Shown piece by piece: positions 1-11,439 of a DNA stretch of 64,000 nucleotides. The DNA comes from Siphonodentalium dalli (Eukaryota; Mollusca; Scaphopoda; Gadilida; Siphonodentaliidae), in contig CP136064.1 of assembly GCA_032622095.1 (NCBI GenBank), positions 258,767,863 to 258,831,862 on the forward strand, written 5' to 3'. The position numbers and the translations under genes are program-made. Position 1 is the stretch's first letter. Every line of letters begins with the position of its first letter. The notes under the pieces were generated by a model that saw only the letters and a list, made by a program, of their open reading frames with translations, was not told the DNA's origin and searched no databases.

Positions 1-109
1 TATTTATAGCACCTCATCACTTCTAACGATCATAATTCACTAACGCCTGAACCGGTTTATAAACTCCAACGCCAATCGATCGAATAAAAGCTTTATATAT
101 TTCACAAAT

Positions 110-560
110 GTGACCCGCCATATCAAATCCAGTCGGAAGTCGGGATTTGTTTACCCTTTGCCAATGCATTCTCTTATATATGCGAGTCGACCATAGGTCG
201 CCTCGCATATATAAGAGAATGCATTGGCCTAACAATTTTTTACAATTTTAATAAATTTTTCTTGTATTCTTTAACAATTTTATAATTTTACCCATACAGA
301 GCCCCAGACAAACATGAGCAGACGACACTCTTCTATATGCTTCTATATATGTGTGGGGCTCCCTGCAGGGTAATGGATGTTTTTTATTTTATGTCCTAAA
401 AAATGTAAGAAACATTTATTTAAAAATAATGATAAAAAATTGTTAGTGCATTCTCTTATATATGCGAGGCGACCTATGGTCGACTCGCATATATAAGAGA
501 ATGCATTGGCATAGGGTAAAAAAATCCCGACTTACGACTGGATTTGATATGACGGGTCAC
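110..560. mobile_element. TIR element with inverted pair of 67-bp palindromes
   Basis: Terminal inverted repeats of about 50 bp begin GTGACCCGCCATATCAAATC at 110 and end as the reverse complement at 560. Inside are palindromes at 161-227 and 445-509, in opposite orientation, separated by AT-rich spacer. The spacer carries an extra roughly 110-bp piece bounded by GAGCCCCA/TGGGGCTC. No coding capacity. Confidence 0.8.
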
Positions 561-1000
561 AAATCTGCTACAACATTCTAGTGTAAACTGTTCTACACCT
601 AATAAAACAGACGACGAAGAAACAAATCATGGAGAGCACCGGCTCGATGCCCACGCTTTATATACGAGAGGTGAAAAATATAGACAGTCGATTTCAAACT
701 CAACATCTATCGATAAAAGCCCACCTTTTGTACAAAACTTCTACATGTATCGAGATATCTAATGTTAATCTGCTTATTAATCAATCGCATATTTGAATCC
801 AATTCACTAATTTTCGATATTCAAGCAATAATTTCAAATGAACTCAATGATCTGCTTGGTGACCATGCACGAACTGAGTATTCTGATCGTTGATTGGTTA
901 AACTGGCATCACGTGTATTGTTGTGTCTACTACGGAATCGCTTCGTTAGTATCTTTAAATATAGGAAAAGAGTGGAGAATTTAATTAAAATATGCAATTG
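561..1000. other. No recognisable feature
   Basis: AT-rich single-copy-looking DNA; I see no gene, RNA or clear repeat here. Confidence 0.5.
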
Positions 1001-1810
1001 ATGCGTACGATGTTGTAAACACTTTGTGGCAGTTTCTTCTAGTTAACCAAAAAAAAAACAACAACAAACAAACAAACATTTGATTCCCGTTCATCTTTAT
1101 TGATGTTCATACAATATAACTTTCAGTTTCCCTCAAACAGCATGCATTAACTAGAGAAAATGGTTTATTTTTCTTGTCTATTCTCATGTTATATTGACAC
1201 CGTTCAGACAGACCATCGCTATATAAGCATCTATCGGTTTCCCAGCTCTTTGCTAAAAGTGAAAACAATGCTGTAATCTTATGTGTGTTAGAACACGAAA
1301 CAAGGGCGCCATTGTGTAGATAGATGCATGTAATACAAGTACTGTCCATGACCAAAGTCATTATATATACGCTCTGTGATATCGCGGCCTTGACGTATAC
1401 GCTGTAAACAATTTGCGGCAGTTTCTTACCGATAACAGAAATCCTGCTGTATACATTGGAACCGGTGATTCCCATTCAGCTGTGTACAGTGTTTATGCTA
1501 TGCGATGCAATAGCCACAAGCTGCATTAACTATAGCAAACGGGATCTATTTTCTCTGTCGATTCTATACGACAAAGTTTCGTATCATCTTCATTCCGCTC
1601 AGACAGAACATCACCGATCGCGACTATCCAGGTTTCCCAGGGTGTTGCAAAAAAAAAAAAAAAAAAACTGTCGCCATAGGTGTATTTGAACTTTAAACAA
1701 AGGCATCAGTGTCCTTGACCAGACATATTATAAGCTTTATGATATTTATACATCGACGCACAATGTTGTAAACACTTTGCGGCATTTCTTGTCGATAACC
1801 AAAACACCTG
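1001..1810. repeat. Degenerate ~380-bp tandem repeat, about two and a half copies
   Basis: Blocks such as GTTGTAAACACTTTG(C/T)GGCA with TTTCTT and a GATAACC-like end recur near 1010, 1400 and 1760. TTTCCCAG, the CAGACAGA(A/C)CATC block and the CATTAACTA block recur between 1140-1260 and 1520-1640. Small open frames here are not credible genes. Confidence 0.65.
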
Positions 1811-2089
1811 CCACGCAATAACTACTGATGCTGAGATTAGGAAATAGCAGCGACAAAAACCCAGTGTTATGATACATACAACTGATGTTGGCAGAGACGC
1901 AAGCGGTATTCATTTGTGGCCGACGTTAGTGAGCAGATCACATGATCCCGACGATACCTTGCTCTGAATATTACGCTCACAGCGGCATTTTCTTATTAGA
2001 AGTATTGCGTTATTAAACGCCGGCAAACGATGATGGTTTCGAGGGTTATCTGTTAGAGAATGTAATTCATCTCTTCTTCTGGCATGATG

Positions 2090-3370
2090 CACATCATGCA
2101 AGCGTGGGAACGATAAGCTATTCATTTGTTAACCGTCTAGCTACATATGTGCTGCACTTTATGCATAATGTTTCAGTCGCATAACCACATGTACTTATAC
2201 CCCTATGTGGATTCCGTGCGTCCTTTGGGATCAACAGGCTCCTAGCAATATCTGTATTGCACTCTGTAATCTTTTAGAGCAGCATAGCTACTTAACCACC
2301 TATATAGCTACACCTGTATTGCACTTTATACAGTCCTTCTAAATAGCCATGATACATATGTGTTTGGCACTTCGTGCAACCATGAGAACGATGAGCTAAT
2401 AATTTGTTAACGTCATAGCTACATGCGTTGCACTTTATGCATCATGACTGTATAAGTCATATATTCAAATCCGTACGTCCTTTGCGAACAGCAAGCTATA
2501 CTCAATTATTAAACGACTAGCTATATCTGTATTGCACTTTGTGTATTCGTTTTGAGCAGCCTAGCTACCTGTGTATATCACATCGCACAACCATGGGAAC
2601 GGTAAGCTGCTCACTTCTTACCCGCATATAGATAAATCTGTATTCCACTTTATGCAGTCTCTCTGAAAAGCCAAGCTATATACCTATGTGTATGGCACTC
2701 CGTGAATCCATGAAAACGATAAACTGGTCATTTGTATTGCAATTTATTCACCATGAGTGTGTAAGTCGCATAATCACATGTACATCTATGTTGATTCCAC
2801 TTCGTGGGTACTTTACGCCTAGCTACATATCTGCCTAGTACCTCAAGAAACCATGGAAACAATTAGATCTCAGTTCTTAACCACATAGCAACACATGTAT
2901 TGCACGTTATGAATAGTCTTTCTAAAAAGCCAAGCTACTATGTGTATAGCACTTCGCGCATCCTTGGAAACGATAAGCTAAGCATTTGTTAACCGCCTAT
3001 ATATATAGCAACATATGTGTCGCACTTTATGCACCATGGCTGTATAAGTCACTTCATGGAACCATGGAAACGATAAGCTAATGATTTCGTTAACCACCTT
3101 GCTACATATGTGTTGCACTGTATTGTATGCATCATAACAGTCGCATAACCACATATATATCCACCCTTTATATGTGGCTTTCACGTAATGCGTCCTTTGG
3201 GAACAATGTACTCACTTGTTAACTGCCTATACACTTCTATTCTCTTTATGCAGTCTGGGCAGCATAGCTATACTTATGTACATATCACTCCGTGAAATAA
3301 ATGGCAATGATAAGCTACTATAGCTGTGTGTTTCTTTCCTCGTATCCATGGGATGAATAGCTTGTTAATC
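2090..3370. repeat. Degenerate tandem repeat array with AACGATAAGCTA / GCACTTTATGCA blocks
   Basis: Variants of GGGAACGATAAGCTA, TTTGTTAACCGCCTAGCTAC, TATGTGTTGCACTTTATGCA and GTCGCATAACCACATGTA alternate about eight to ten times with variable spacing. A detached fragment lies at about 4710-4850. No coding signal. Confidence 0.75.
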
Positions 3371-3952
3371 TCTCAGCCACATGATCTACTCCGTGCTTTG
3401 TAGTTTAATTGCATGTATGGTTGATTACTTGGGATAGTGCGTCGTTTTCAAAGTTAGCATAACTACAAATAGAAACCACAGAACCCCACCCATGCGTTAA
3501 ATGAGTACCAGTCAGCTTACCATACTGTTGGGTATCAGATCATGTTGTGATCAAACTAGAGCAGCGCTTGCCATGTCTGCAGCCGGTTCGTTGATTGGTT
3601 GGCTTATGTAATTGACTGGGGTGATATTGTAATATTTAAAAACGTGTTAGTGCAAGTAATTGGTTAATAGCTATATAAAACTGTCATTATTATTACTATC
3701 CAAGCAGACAATCGGATACCCTCTATTTGTCCAGAAGATCAGTCCAAGGTAATGTGGATTCATTCTACTTCAGTATAGAGCTGGTCGACCTACATGTATG
3801 ATGGTTTCATGCTTGATGAACATTACGGACTTGGCCCATCTAACTATTCGTGGGAATAATAATCTACACATCTCTTATAGCAGCTGTACTAAATATACAT
3901 CTACATGATACGCATGAATATTTTCAGTCTGTGTAAACATAACACTTAAGTC

Positions 3953-4455
3953 TTAACCCTTTCAGTGCCAGGGGCGGATCTCATCGGCCCTAATTTACGG
4001 TCTGTAAAATCGGCCCTAAAAAATAAAAAATAAAATTATTTTATTTTTATTTTTTAGATTTTTTTTGTTTTTTGGGTTGAATTATTTTTGGGTATGCTTA
4101 AGCATGCTATAGCCAATTTTAAAACAAACTGGTTAAAACCTTAGGGGCATGTTATAACTCAAAGCTATCACAAAGTATTCATAGTAATAATTTTGATGCC
4201 CATGAAAAACGTAAGATTCCCTGGCATTAAACCTACAAAATAAGTCTGGCACTGAAAGAGAGTAGAATATAAGAAAAAATTATTAAAATTGTAAAAAATT
4301 GTAAAAAATAATAACAAATGATGAAAATTTGTTAGGCCAATGCATTCTCTTATTTATGCGAGGCGACCTATGGTCGACTCGCATATACAAGAGAATGCAT
4401 TGGCACAGGGTATATGGGTTGATACAAAAATCGTACTTGGCACTGAAAGGGTTAA
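3953..4455. mobile_element. TTAA-flanked MITE (CCCTTTCAGTGCCAG ends) carrying one palindrome
   Basis: Starts TTAACCCTTTCAGTGCCAGG and ends CTTGGCACTGAAAGGGTTAA, so TIRs are about 16 bp with TTAA on both sides. It contains one 67-bp palindrome near 4337-4403 and an internal CTGGCACTGAAAGAG copy of the right end near 4246. TTAA target sites with CCC-starting ends are typical of piggyBac-type transposition; that assignment is inferred. Confidence 0.8.
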
Positions 4456-4567
4456 TGTTAAACCGAGTCAATCGTAGTCTCGTTGAAATGTCATTTCTCT
4501 GAGGCTTGCCGATCCAAATTACGTCACACTGTGTTACGTTCATTGTTTGGATTGAACGCTTTTACAT

Positions 4568-4660
4568 TGGAGCGACCAATAATGGGTTCTGATTGGAGCG
4601 ACCAATAATGGGTTCTGATAGGAGCTACCAATGATGGATTCTGATTGGTGCTACTAGTGG
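4568..4660. repeat. 26-bp tandem repeat, about 3.5 copies
   Basis: The unit TGGAGCGACCAATAATGGGT + TCTGAT is repeated with increasing divergence to the right. Confidence 0.85.
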
Positions 4661-5209
4661 TGTATATACTGCAGGTCATGCACCGAATGGAATGGTAATC
4701 TATACCAAGCTCTTAGTATGTTAGCTACGTATCTGATTGCACTTCGTGCATCTGTGTGAATCATAAGTTATACTCACCTCTCCTCAGATTAGCTTGATTG
4801 TATTGCACCTCATATATCCATGAGTACGATAAGCTACCCCTTTGCGGGACAATGCAGTATTGTGTCTACGGTTTTGCGGAAAAGCGCGTTCATGTAGTTT
4901 TACTCGGGAAATTGAAACTGTTGCCAAACAAACTTCGGTATACTGGAAGGGTCAATTATCATACATCATAGTGTTACGTCTATAGCTGTAATCGCTATAT
5001 ATATGCAACAATCATGGTACTACATTTTTTTATGACGAAAATGAAGAGAAAGCATGTGCGTAAAGTTAAGACAGTTTCCAGTTAAAATAACGCAATACAC
5101 GTTTTCTGGACATTCGCGCAGTATTCCGGTTCCGATTCCGGAATTTCAATGAATACAAATGGCGCAACGAGTGCTCGGGCCCCGAACATTATGTTCGAAG
5201 TGCTATTTT

Positions 5210-5345
5210 TTATGACTTCAATGCGTCTTTCTGGAACATATCAAGTTTGTATAGAAAAGTATTTCTTATACCCATCGACCAATTTCGTTGCCTGGAAACA
5301 TCCTAAAATGAATATTATTAGGTGTATTTTGGAGCGCAAAAAGCC
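5210..5345 (+). repeat. Dispersed repeat ending TATTTTGGAGCGCAAA, copy 1
   Basis: Shares ATGCGTCTTTCTGG, the ATCGACC-x-ATTTCG block, and ATTATTAGGTGTATTTTGGA + GCGC with related DNA at 31715-31830 (same strand) and 33325-33465 (opposite strand). Likely an old element; ends not defined. Confidence 0.55.
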
Positions 5346-5654
5346 ATGGCAGGTGACTTCAAGTTCGGCATACCTATAAATGTGGGAACTCTTTGTGGCA
5401 CACTGTATGATTCAACCAGGGTATATCCTTATAACTCGTTTTGGCTAATGAAGGCAATGCGGATAAGTGTTGCGGTGGTAGCTGTCGAAAGTTATAATTT
5501 GAATTACGCTGGGACATTAATTATATAAGTCTATTTTATCTGTTTTAATCCCAGATTTACGCAAGGCGGGAGTAACTTGCATACAACAGTATATTGTAGA
5601 TATATACATGATAGCAACACCACACCAGCGAGACCATACACACATGTAGCCTAT

Positions 5655-5805
5655 ACGTAATGGTAATAACAACGAAAGATTCCGATCAAACTCTGACATA
5701 TATATAGATATATAGTTGATTCCCATTGCTCTTTGAGTCTGCAATCCATTTAGTATCAACAAAACCACGTATATCGGAGCATTGCTAAAACGAAATAATT
5801 ATGCA
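5655..5805. repeat. Direct duplicate of 6690-6830
   Basis: Shares GGT(A/C)ATAACAA-GAAAG-TTCCG, GTCAAAC-CTGAC and CTCTTTGAGTCTGCAATCCA + TTTAG with the copy about 1 kb downstream. The ancestral 1-kb duplication may include more diverged sequence. Confidence 0.7.
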
Positions 5806-6144
5806 ACGGTGATTGCAGCCCAGACGGGATTCTTTGTTTAATTTGAGTGTAACTTTAGTTTGAGAAAAATGACATAAAATGTCAGAACATCTTGTGTCCA
5901 TAACGGAACATAAAAACATCAACATTTATTGGAGAATTAAAGTACCATCAGGGTACAATCCCTGCATATATGGGCCCGATCCGATCATGCGTATATGATG
6001 TGCCCCCCTCTCTCTCTCTCTCTACCGGAATTAAAATTCCTCAAAAATGAGCATCGAAGTATCGAATACTCTAATTTTATAGGGGTGCTATATATATGAC
6101 CCACTTAATCCATTCACGTTAAAAAAAACTAATGTAAAAAAAAA

Positions 6145-6302
6145 ATCGAATGTTGAACGAATGTTGAATGTTGAATGTTGTGCCAACTTCACACGAATGT
6201 TGAACGAATGTTGAATGTTGAACGAATGTTGAATGTTGAATATTGAATGTTGTGCCAACTTCACACGAATGTTGAACGAATGTTGAATGTTGTGCCAACT
6301 TC
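6145..6302. repeat. Minisatellite of GAATGTTGAA / GTGCCAACTTCACAC units
   Basis: A nested short repeat: GAACGAATGTTGAATGTTGA is reiterated and punctuated three times by TGTTGTGCCAACTTCAC. Open frames across it are repeat artefacts. Confidence 0.9.
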
Positions 6303-6924
6303 ACGGACCCACATTGATTTCCTATATTTCAACTGAACAGACAGATTTAAAAAGCCCCGCGATATCCTTACTGGGCGTTGCAAGTTGTTTCCATACAATA
6401 TTGAAACAGGTTGGGGTCTCTGTATGAAGTCACGTGACGTGATTTCAACCAATCAACGTCATGCTGTCACATTCCGCAGTGTGAATACATGTATGAGTGC
6501 ATTCACTTGTTTTGGCTAAAGAATGTCATATGGCCGAAAATGTCTAAAAAGAATCTTGCGTCTCTGTTTTTTCAATAGATATACCGTAATTCGATTCAAG
6601 TAAGGTAGTGAATGACGAATAAGACAGTGGTTGTATGCATGTCAGCATATGTAAGGTATAGAACTACAAATCCAACATACGTGGACTGCATATATATCGG
6701 TCATAACAATGAAAGTTTCCGGTCAAACCCTGACCTAGATATTGTTGAGCCGCATTCCTCTTTGAGTCTGCAATCCATTTAGCATCCACAAAACACGTGT
6801 ATCAGCCATTTGATCAAACGAAATTCTTAGTATACGCAAGAATCACTAGCTTGCCACCTGGATTCTCTAGACGACTATGAATTATACAATCGCGAACGAT
6901 TATCGACAGGGGTTTACTCAAAAC

Positions 6925-7176
6925 ACAATGTTGACTCCATACTATAGGTATATTATAAAGACAATGTTGACTCCATACTATAGGTATATTATAAAGACAA
7001 TGTTGACTCCATACTATAGGTATATTATAAACACAATGTTGACTCCATACTATAGGTATATTATAAATACAATGTTGACTCCATACTATAGGTATATTAT
7101 AAATACAATGTTGACTCCATACTATAGGTATATTATAAATACAATGTTGACTCCATAGTATAGGTATATTATAACC
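6925..7176. repeat. 36-bp minisatellite, seven copies
   Basis: The unit ACAATGTTGACTCCATACTA + TAGGTATATTATAAAG starts at 6925, 6961, 6997, 7033, 7069, 7105 and 7141, with only single-base differences. Because 36 is a multiple of three and no frame stop falls in the unit, it is open on both strands; this explains the apparent open frames. Confidence 0.95.
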
Positions 7177-7592
7177 ATAATGTTTATGGAAGACATAATA
7201 TTCCGACATCATAATTCAATATTCTGTCAGATCAGAATGGCAACATGTGGCCTTCACTGTTTTAGAACAAGTCATGATCAACTTGCTGTCATTAATTCTA
7301 CGTTTCCTATACAAGATACAAGAATTTATTGCAAAACACCTCAATGGGCAGTTGCAAGATATTGATGAATATCATATACATAAATAAGCAACACATAACA
7401 CAAATATTATAACAAACACAGTTCTTATCAACATTCCCTCAACAATTTCTTTAAGTTTTATTATTCCGCCGAATGAAGAATAGCCGGACTATGTTGCAAA
7501 CCTTGTTAATTAATTTAATATTATCATTTCTCATAATCAGTGCAAATTTATCTGCGTCATTCAAATTATTGAATTCACTATGTGTTAGAGGT

Positions 7593-7857
7593 TTAACATT
7601 TCTTTACTAGATACTTATATGTAGTTCCCTCAGGAAACGCTCAGATAAATAGTTCAACATACGACCAGATTTGTTGAACTTACTATCTAGACATTTCTCA
7701 CCAAAAAATATGAATCATTCTGCACTTGAATTTATATTAGCTCTTCGTTTGTCGTCTGCTTGTTACCTGACAATCCCTCAAAAAATTATATTTAGACCAT
7801 TTCAATGCATGCTTTTATAACTTAATGGGACAATATATTCAGCATGAAAAGGGTTAA
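7593..7857 (-). mobile_element. TTAA-flanked MITE, CCCTTTCTAYACTAAA family (diverged copy)
   Basis: TTAA at 7593-7596 and 7854-7857; internal motifs GTCGTCTGCTTGTTACCTG, TTGTTGAACTTACTATCT and AACTTAATGGGACAAT match the family seen best at 39773-40035. Ends are diverged (ACATTTCTTTACTAGA; AAAAGGG). Confidence 0.7.
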
Positions 7858-9261
7858 TAAACATAATACAAAGGAACATGGTGATTATTTATCTAGTAGT
7901 ATAGCCATTGAAAATACTCTTGAGCGGTGGATGGCGCTTCTTACGTTAACACGATGAAACTGTGTCCATCAGATGATGACTTCGGAAAAGAAACCTCACG
8001 AAGAAGTCATAAACCATTACTGCCACAATAAAGAGTCAAGATAAGATAATATTTGCTGGCAAATTCTCTCCCCGAAGCCGAAGTCAACAACTATAATATG
8101 CAACATAGTGGCAGTAGAACCCCGTTAATTACTAATTTTGGTGATTCGTGCCGTTAGTGGAAATGGGGCCGTGTTGGAGATGACATTACATGTTTGGACT
8201 TAATTTCGTAAAATAACTCAGAAAGCTCATTGGTCAAAGGCCAGTTATGTTCGCTTTCATCAGAAAGAGAACCAATTCCTGCAAACGAGCCACAATATTG
8301 GAAACTACTTTACAATCCGATATGAGTTGTGTGTACATTAGGGAGAAGAAGAGATTAATATGAGCGAATGCTATCTCCTTAGTCTGCTGGATCTTGACAG
8401 AATTATGCCCGAGATACAAATAATCATGTGCATAAATGCCAGTCAACGCTAAAATCTAAGGAATTCGTGTTGAGCAAGAAAGCGGCGATTTCATTCGGCT
8501 AAATTGATCATTATCGGTCATGTTTATCGAAACATTTTTTATCAACAGCGTAAGAACCTTGATTTGAGCTCTCATTCCGGTATCGTTTTATGCCGTTAAA
8601 AAGTTAATGGTGTTGGCGGATGTGCGGCGTAGCTTCTTAGAAGCATTTGATATGTCTTAAAAGTCTGATTATTATCATTAGGGGATGAATATACAAAGAA
8701 TGTATAGGGGCATCGCGTAATTCACTGAGTCGTTTATTTATAGTCCGCGATGATAGATGGGCATTATAACTTTTTTTGTTCGCGCATTCACGTGTTTGTT
8801 GATGGTATGTTTTCTCACATACGGTATCTTTTATACTGGAAGGTGTATGTAGTGATATACGGTTATTCAAAAAAATAGTACTATCGGAGATTAGCGTAGA
8901 CTATCTTCCCATGAAGTTTATATTGGGGGAATTTATCGTGATAAAATATCGAAGCCTGAAATTATAAAATTAGGTCACCATTAAACAAGGTCATAATTAA
9001 TATTGGTCGATAATATAACACCAGTTAAAGACATATCGTTATTTAGTGGATAAACCGATACGTTAGTATCCAAACATCTCGACTGGAAAAATATAGCAAT
9101 TAACTAAAGTTGCCGAAAATTCCAAGCGGCATGCAACCACATTGACTACCATTTTAGTGAACACAACGTTTGAACTACGCACTGATGCATTTATTCACTA
9201 CTTTATTCGGGTCGAATTATTGTGTGATTATCATTCGGTAATGATTACGCCAAAAAAACAC

Positions 9262-9405
9262 TCATTATAATATTACACTGTTTATAACAATCATACTGTT
9301 TATAACAATTATACTGTTTATAACAATCATACTGTTTACAACAATCACACTGTATATAACAACACACTGTTTATAACAATCACACTATTTCCTGCTTTTA
9401 TTTGG
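9262..9405. repeat. 18-bp tandem repeat ACTGTTTATAACAATCAT
   Basis: About seven copies of ACTGTTTATAACAATCAT with minor changes and one 17-bp copy. Confidence 0.9.
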
Positions 9406-9479
9406 ATATCAATTTTCTATGATTATTTGCGATTCCATTCTGATCACATCGGTGTAGTTTTCCACATCAGTTTAAACAT

Positions 9480-9690
9480 AGTTAACACTTTTACGACGAG
9501 AGCTGCGCTGATGCAGCATAAAGGACTCTATGCAAGTGCATTCTCTTATAGATGCGAGTCTCCCATATGGAGCCTCGCGTGCATAAGAGAATGCACTGGG
9601 TTCCAAGATCAAGGTGAATATTGTTAGGCTAACGCATTCTCTTATATATTGTTTGGCTAACGCATTCTCTTATATATGTTTGATGCATTG
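9480..9690. mobile_element. Relic of GACGGGAGCTGCGC palindrome MITE
   Basis: The left end CTTTTACGACGAGAGCTGCG and a palindrome at about 9530-9598 match the better copy at 52934-53206. The second palindrome is broken into two half-copies (CGCATTCTCTTATATAT repeated), and no right end is seen. Confidence 0.65.
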
Positions 9691-11439
9691 CGCATTTTGG
9701 TCGTTACAAGCCTTCCAGTACGGATTGGTGATCAATATACAAAGAGATGCCAGTTCAATTTTGTGAAGTTTGTCAGTTGGAACGAGATCGGTGGATTTTA
9801 CGTGTTTGATTTGGCTCATTTTGGTTTTGTCGTTTTTTTGTTAGCAGCTGGGACATATGACGAAGCTGCTAGTCTTACGGGTGGGAGAAAGCTTCGACAT
9901 CACTGTGCGGCTTATGTTGGCCTAATGCACCTTATATATCAACTAAGGCACCGTACTTTTTGAGTGCATGCATTGGTATAGGTTTCTAGTGAAATGATTG
10001 AACCGGCGCCGAACCCAACCAATCGACCAGTCTCATATATCGGAAAGTGCATGTGTCCCTTCAGAGTTGCGATGTATCGCCCGATAAGCATATTGGCACA
10101 TTGCGTGATATACCATTGCCATAATATGAGTGCCATAATATGTACTGACCGACCGGGATACAGAAGAACAACAATCAATATTACGGAATTGTGTTGGTAA
10201 CCATATGGCGAAATGGGATTAATTTTGTTATTAAAGCAGTAATTATGCATCCACAAGGAATAACTAGGATGTTTGTTTATTTGGTTTGGGACCGACAATT
10301 AACATAACCGAAGCCAATTAATATTTTCGCATATTTCATAGGATAAATTTCGCACAACGACGCGAACATGAACGCAGAGACATCGTCCGTAACATGACCG
10401 CAGATTGTCAGAGTTGATTTGTTGGTCAAAATTTCCCTTAGTATCGAACTCATGGTCAATGACCTACTCGTTTTGATTATTTCTATCGACTTCATTGGAA
10501 ATTAGATTTTTTCGTGAATGCAAAACAGGATCTCAATGCAAGGGTTTCCGAAGCATCCAGCGGCAATGGGTAGCATTATCAGAACAAGTAACTTAGATTC
10601 GTTCGGAAGGCAAGCATAACGCTAAAGAATTGTCAAAAATAGAAATAAATTTTAATAAAACAAAATGCTAAGCTATCAGAAATGATCTATCTCATCTTTA
10701 GACGATATATTCTTTCCTTTGTATCTCACATTTCGTGCTTTTTATGCCATTCAGGGGGGGGGGGGTCCTTGAATGACATTTCTGCACACATCATTACGTT
10801 GGTTGGTTTCGGCGCTCATGCCTCTATCTCTCTCCACAGCAGCAATACCTACTTTTTTCTCAATCTCTGAACAATGTCACATATTCATAATAGTCCAGGG
10901 GGTGCCGGATGCATCATATGCCAATGGGGCTGATTTAGTAGAGAAAGGCACCATTCAGATTCGGAAGCGAAGCATGTACCCCGTAACCTGCCTGGTCCGT
11001 CGATACAATATACTATATTTAGCCTGACTGAGAATTTTCTAATAAAGAGGGAAAGTTTCGGGACATTTTTAACACATTGTCTCAAATGGAAAATCTTTAA
11101 AATTATCATCATTATCTAAGTTATAGAGGCAGGATCATCTCGACTGCACTTAGAGGGAAATGGTGTGTATTAATAACGCAATTGAATGCTATGAAAATAT
11201 TAGAATCGTCACTAAACCATGTACAATGATTCCAAACACACTATGGTCAACATGTGACCCTCATGTATTCCACCATAAATCTCTACGCATACTGGTACAA
11301 CCCACCATATCCCTCTTGTGTATGGCCAGCATGCGTAGATTAGGGCTGATTACCCCCATCGCCTGTGCTGAGAGTTGTTGATTCTGCTGTAAATTGGCCA
11401 AGTCATCGATAAGATTGCCTCCAATTAACAGGTAATTGA

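Noticed and set aside
6814-7212. Overlapping open frames on both strands; also a first impression of a CRISPR-like array
   Set aside because: Direct 36-bp tandem repeat without spacers; length divisible by three explains the frames.
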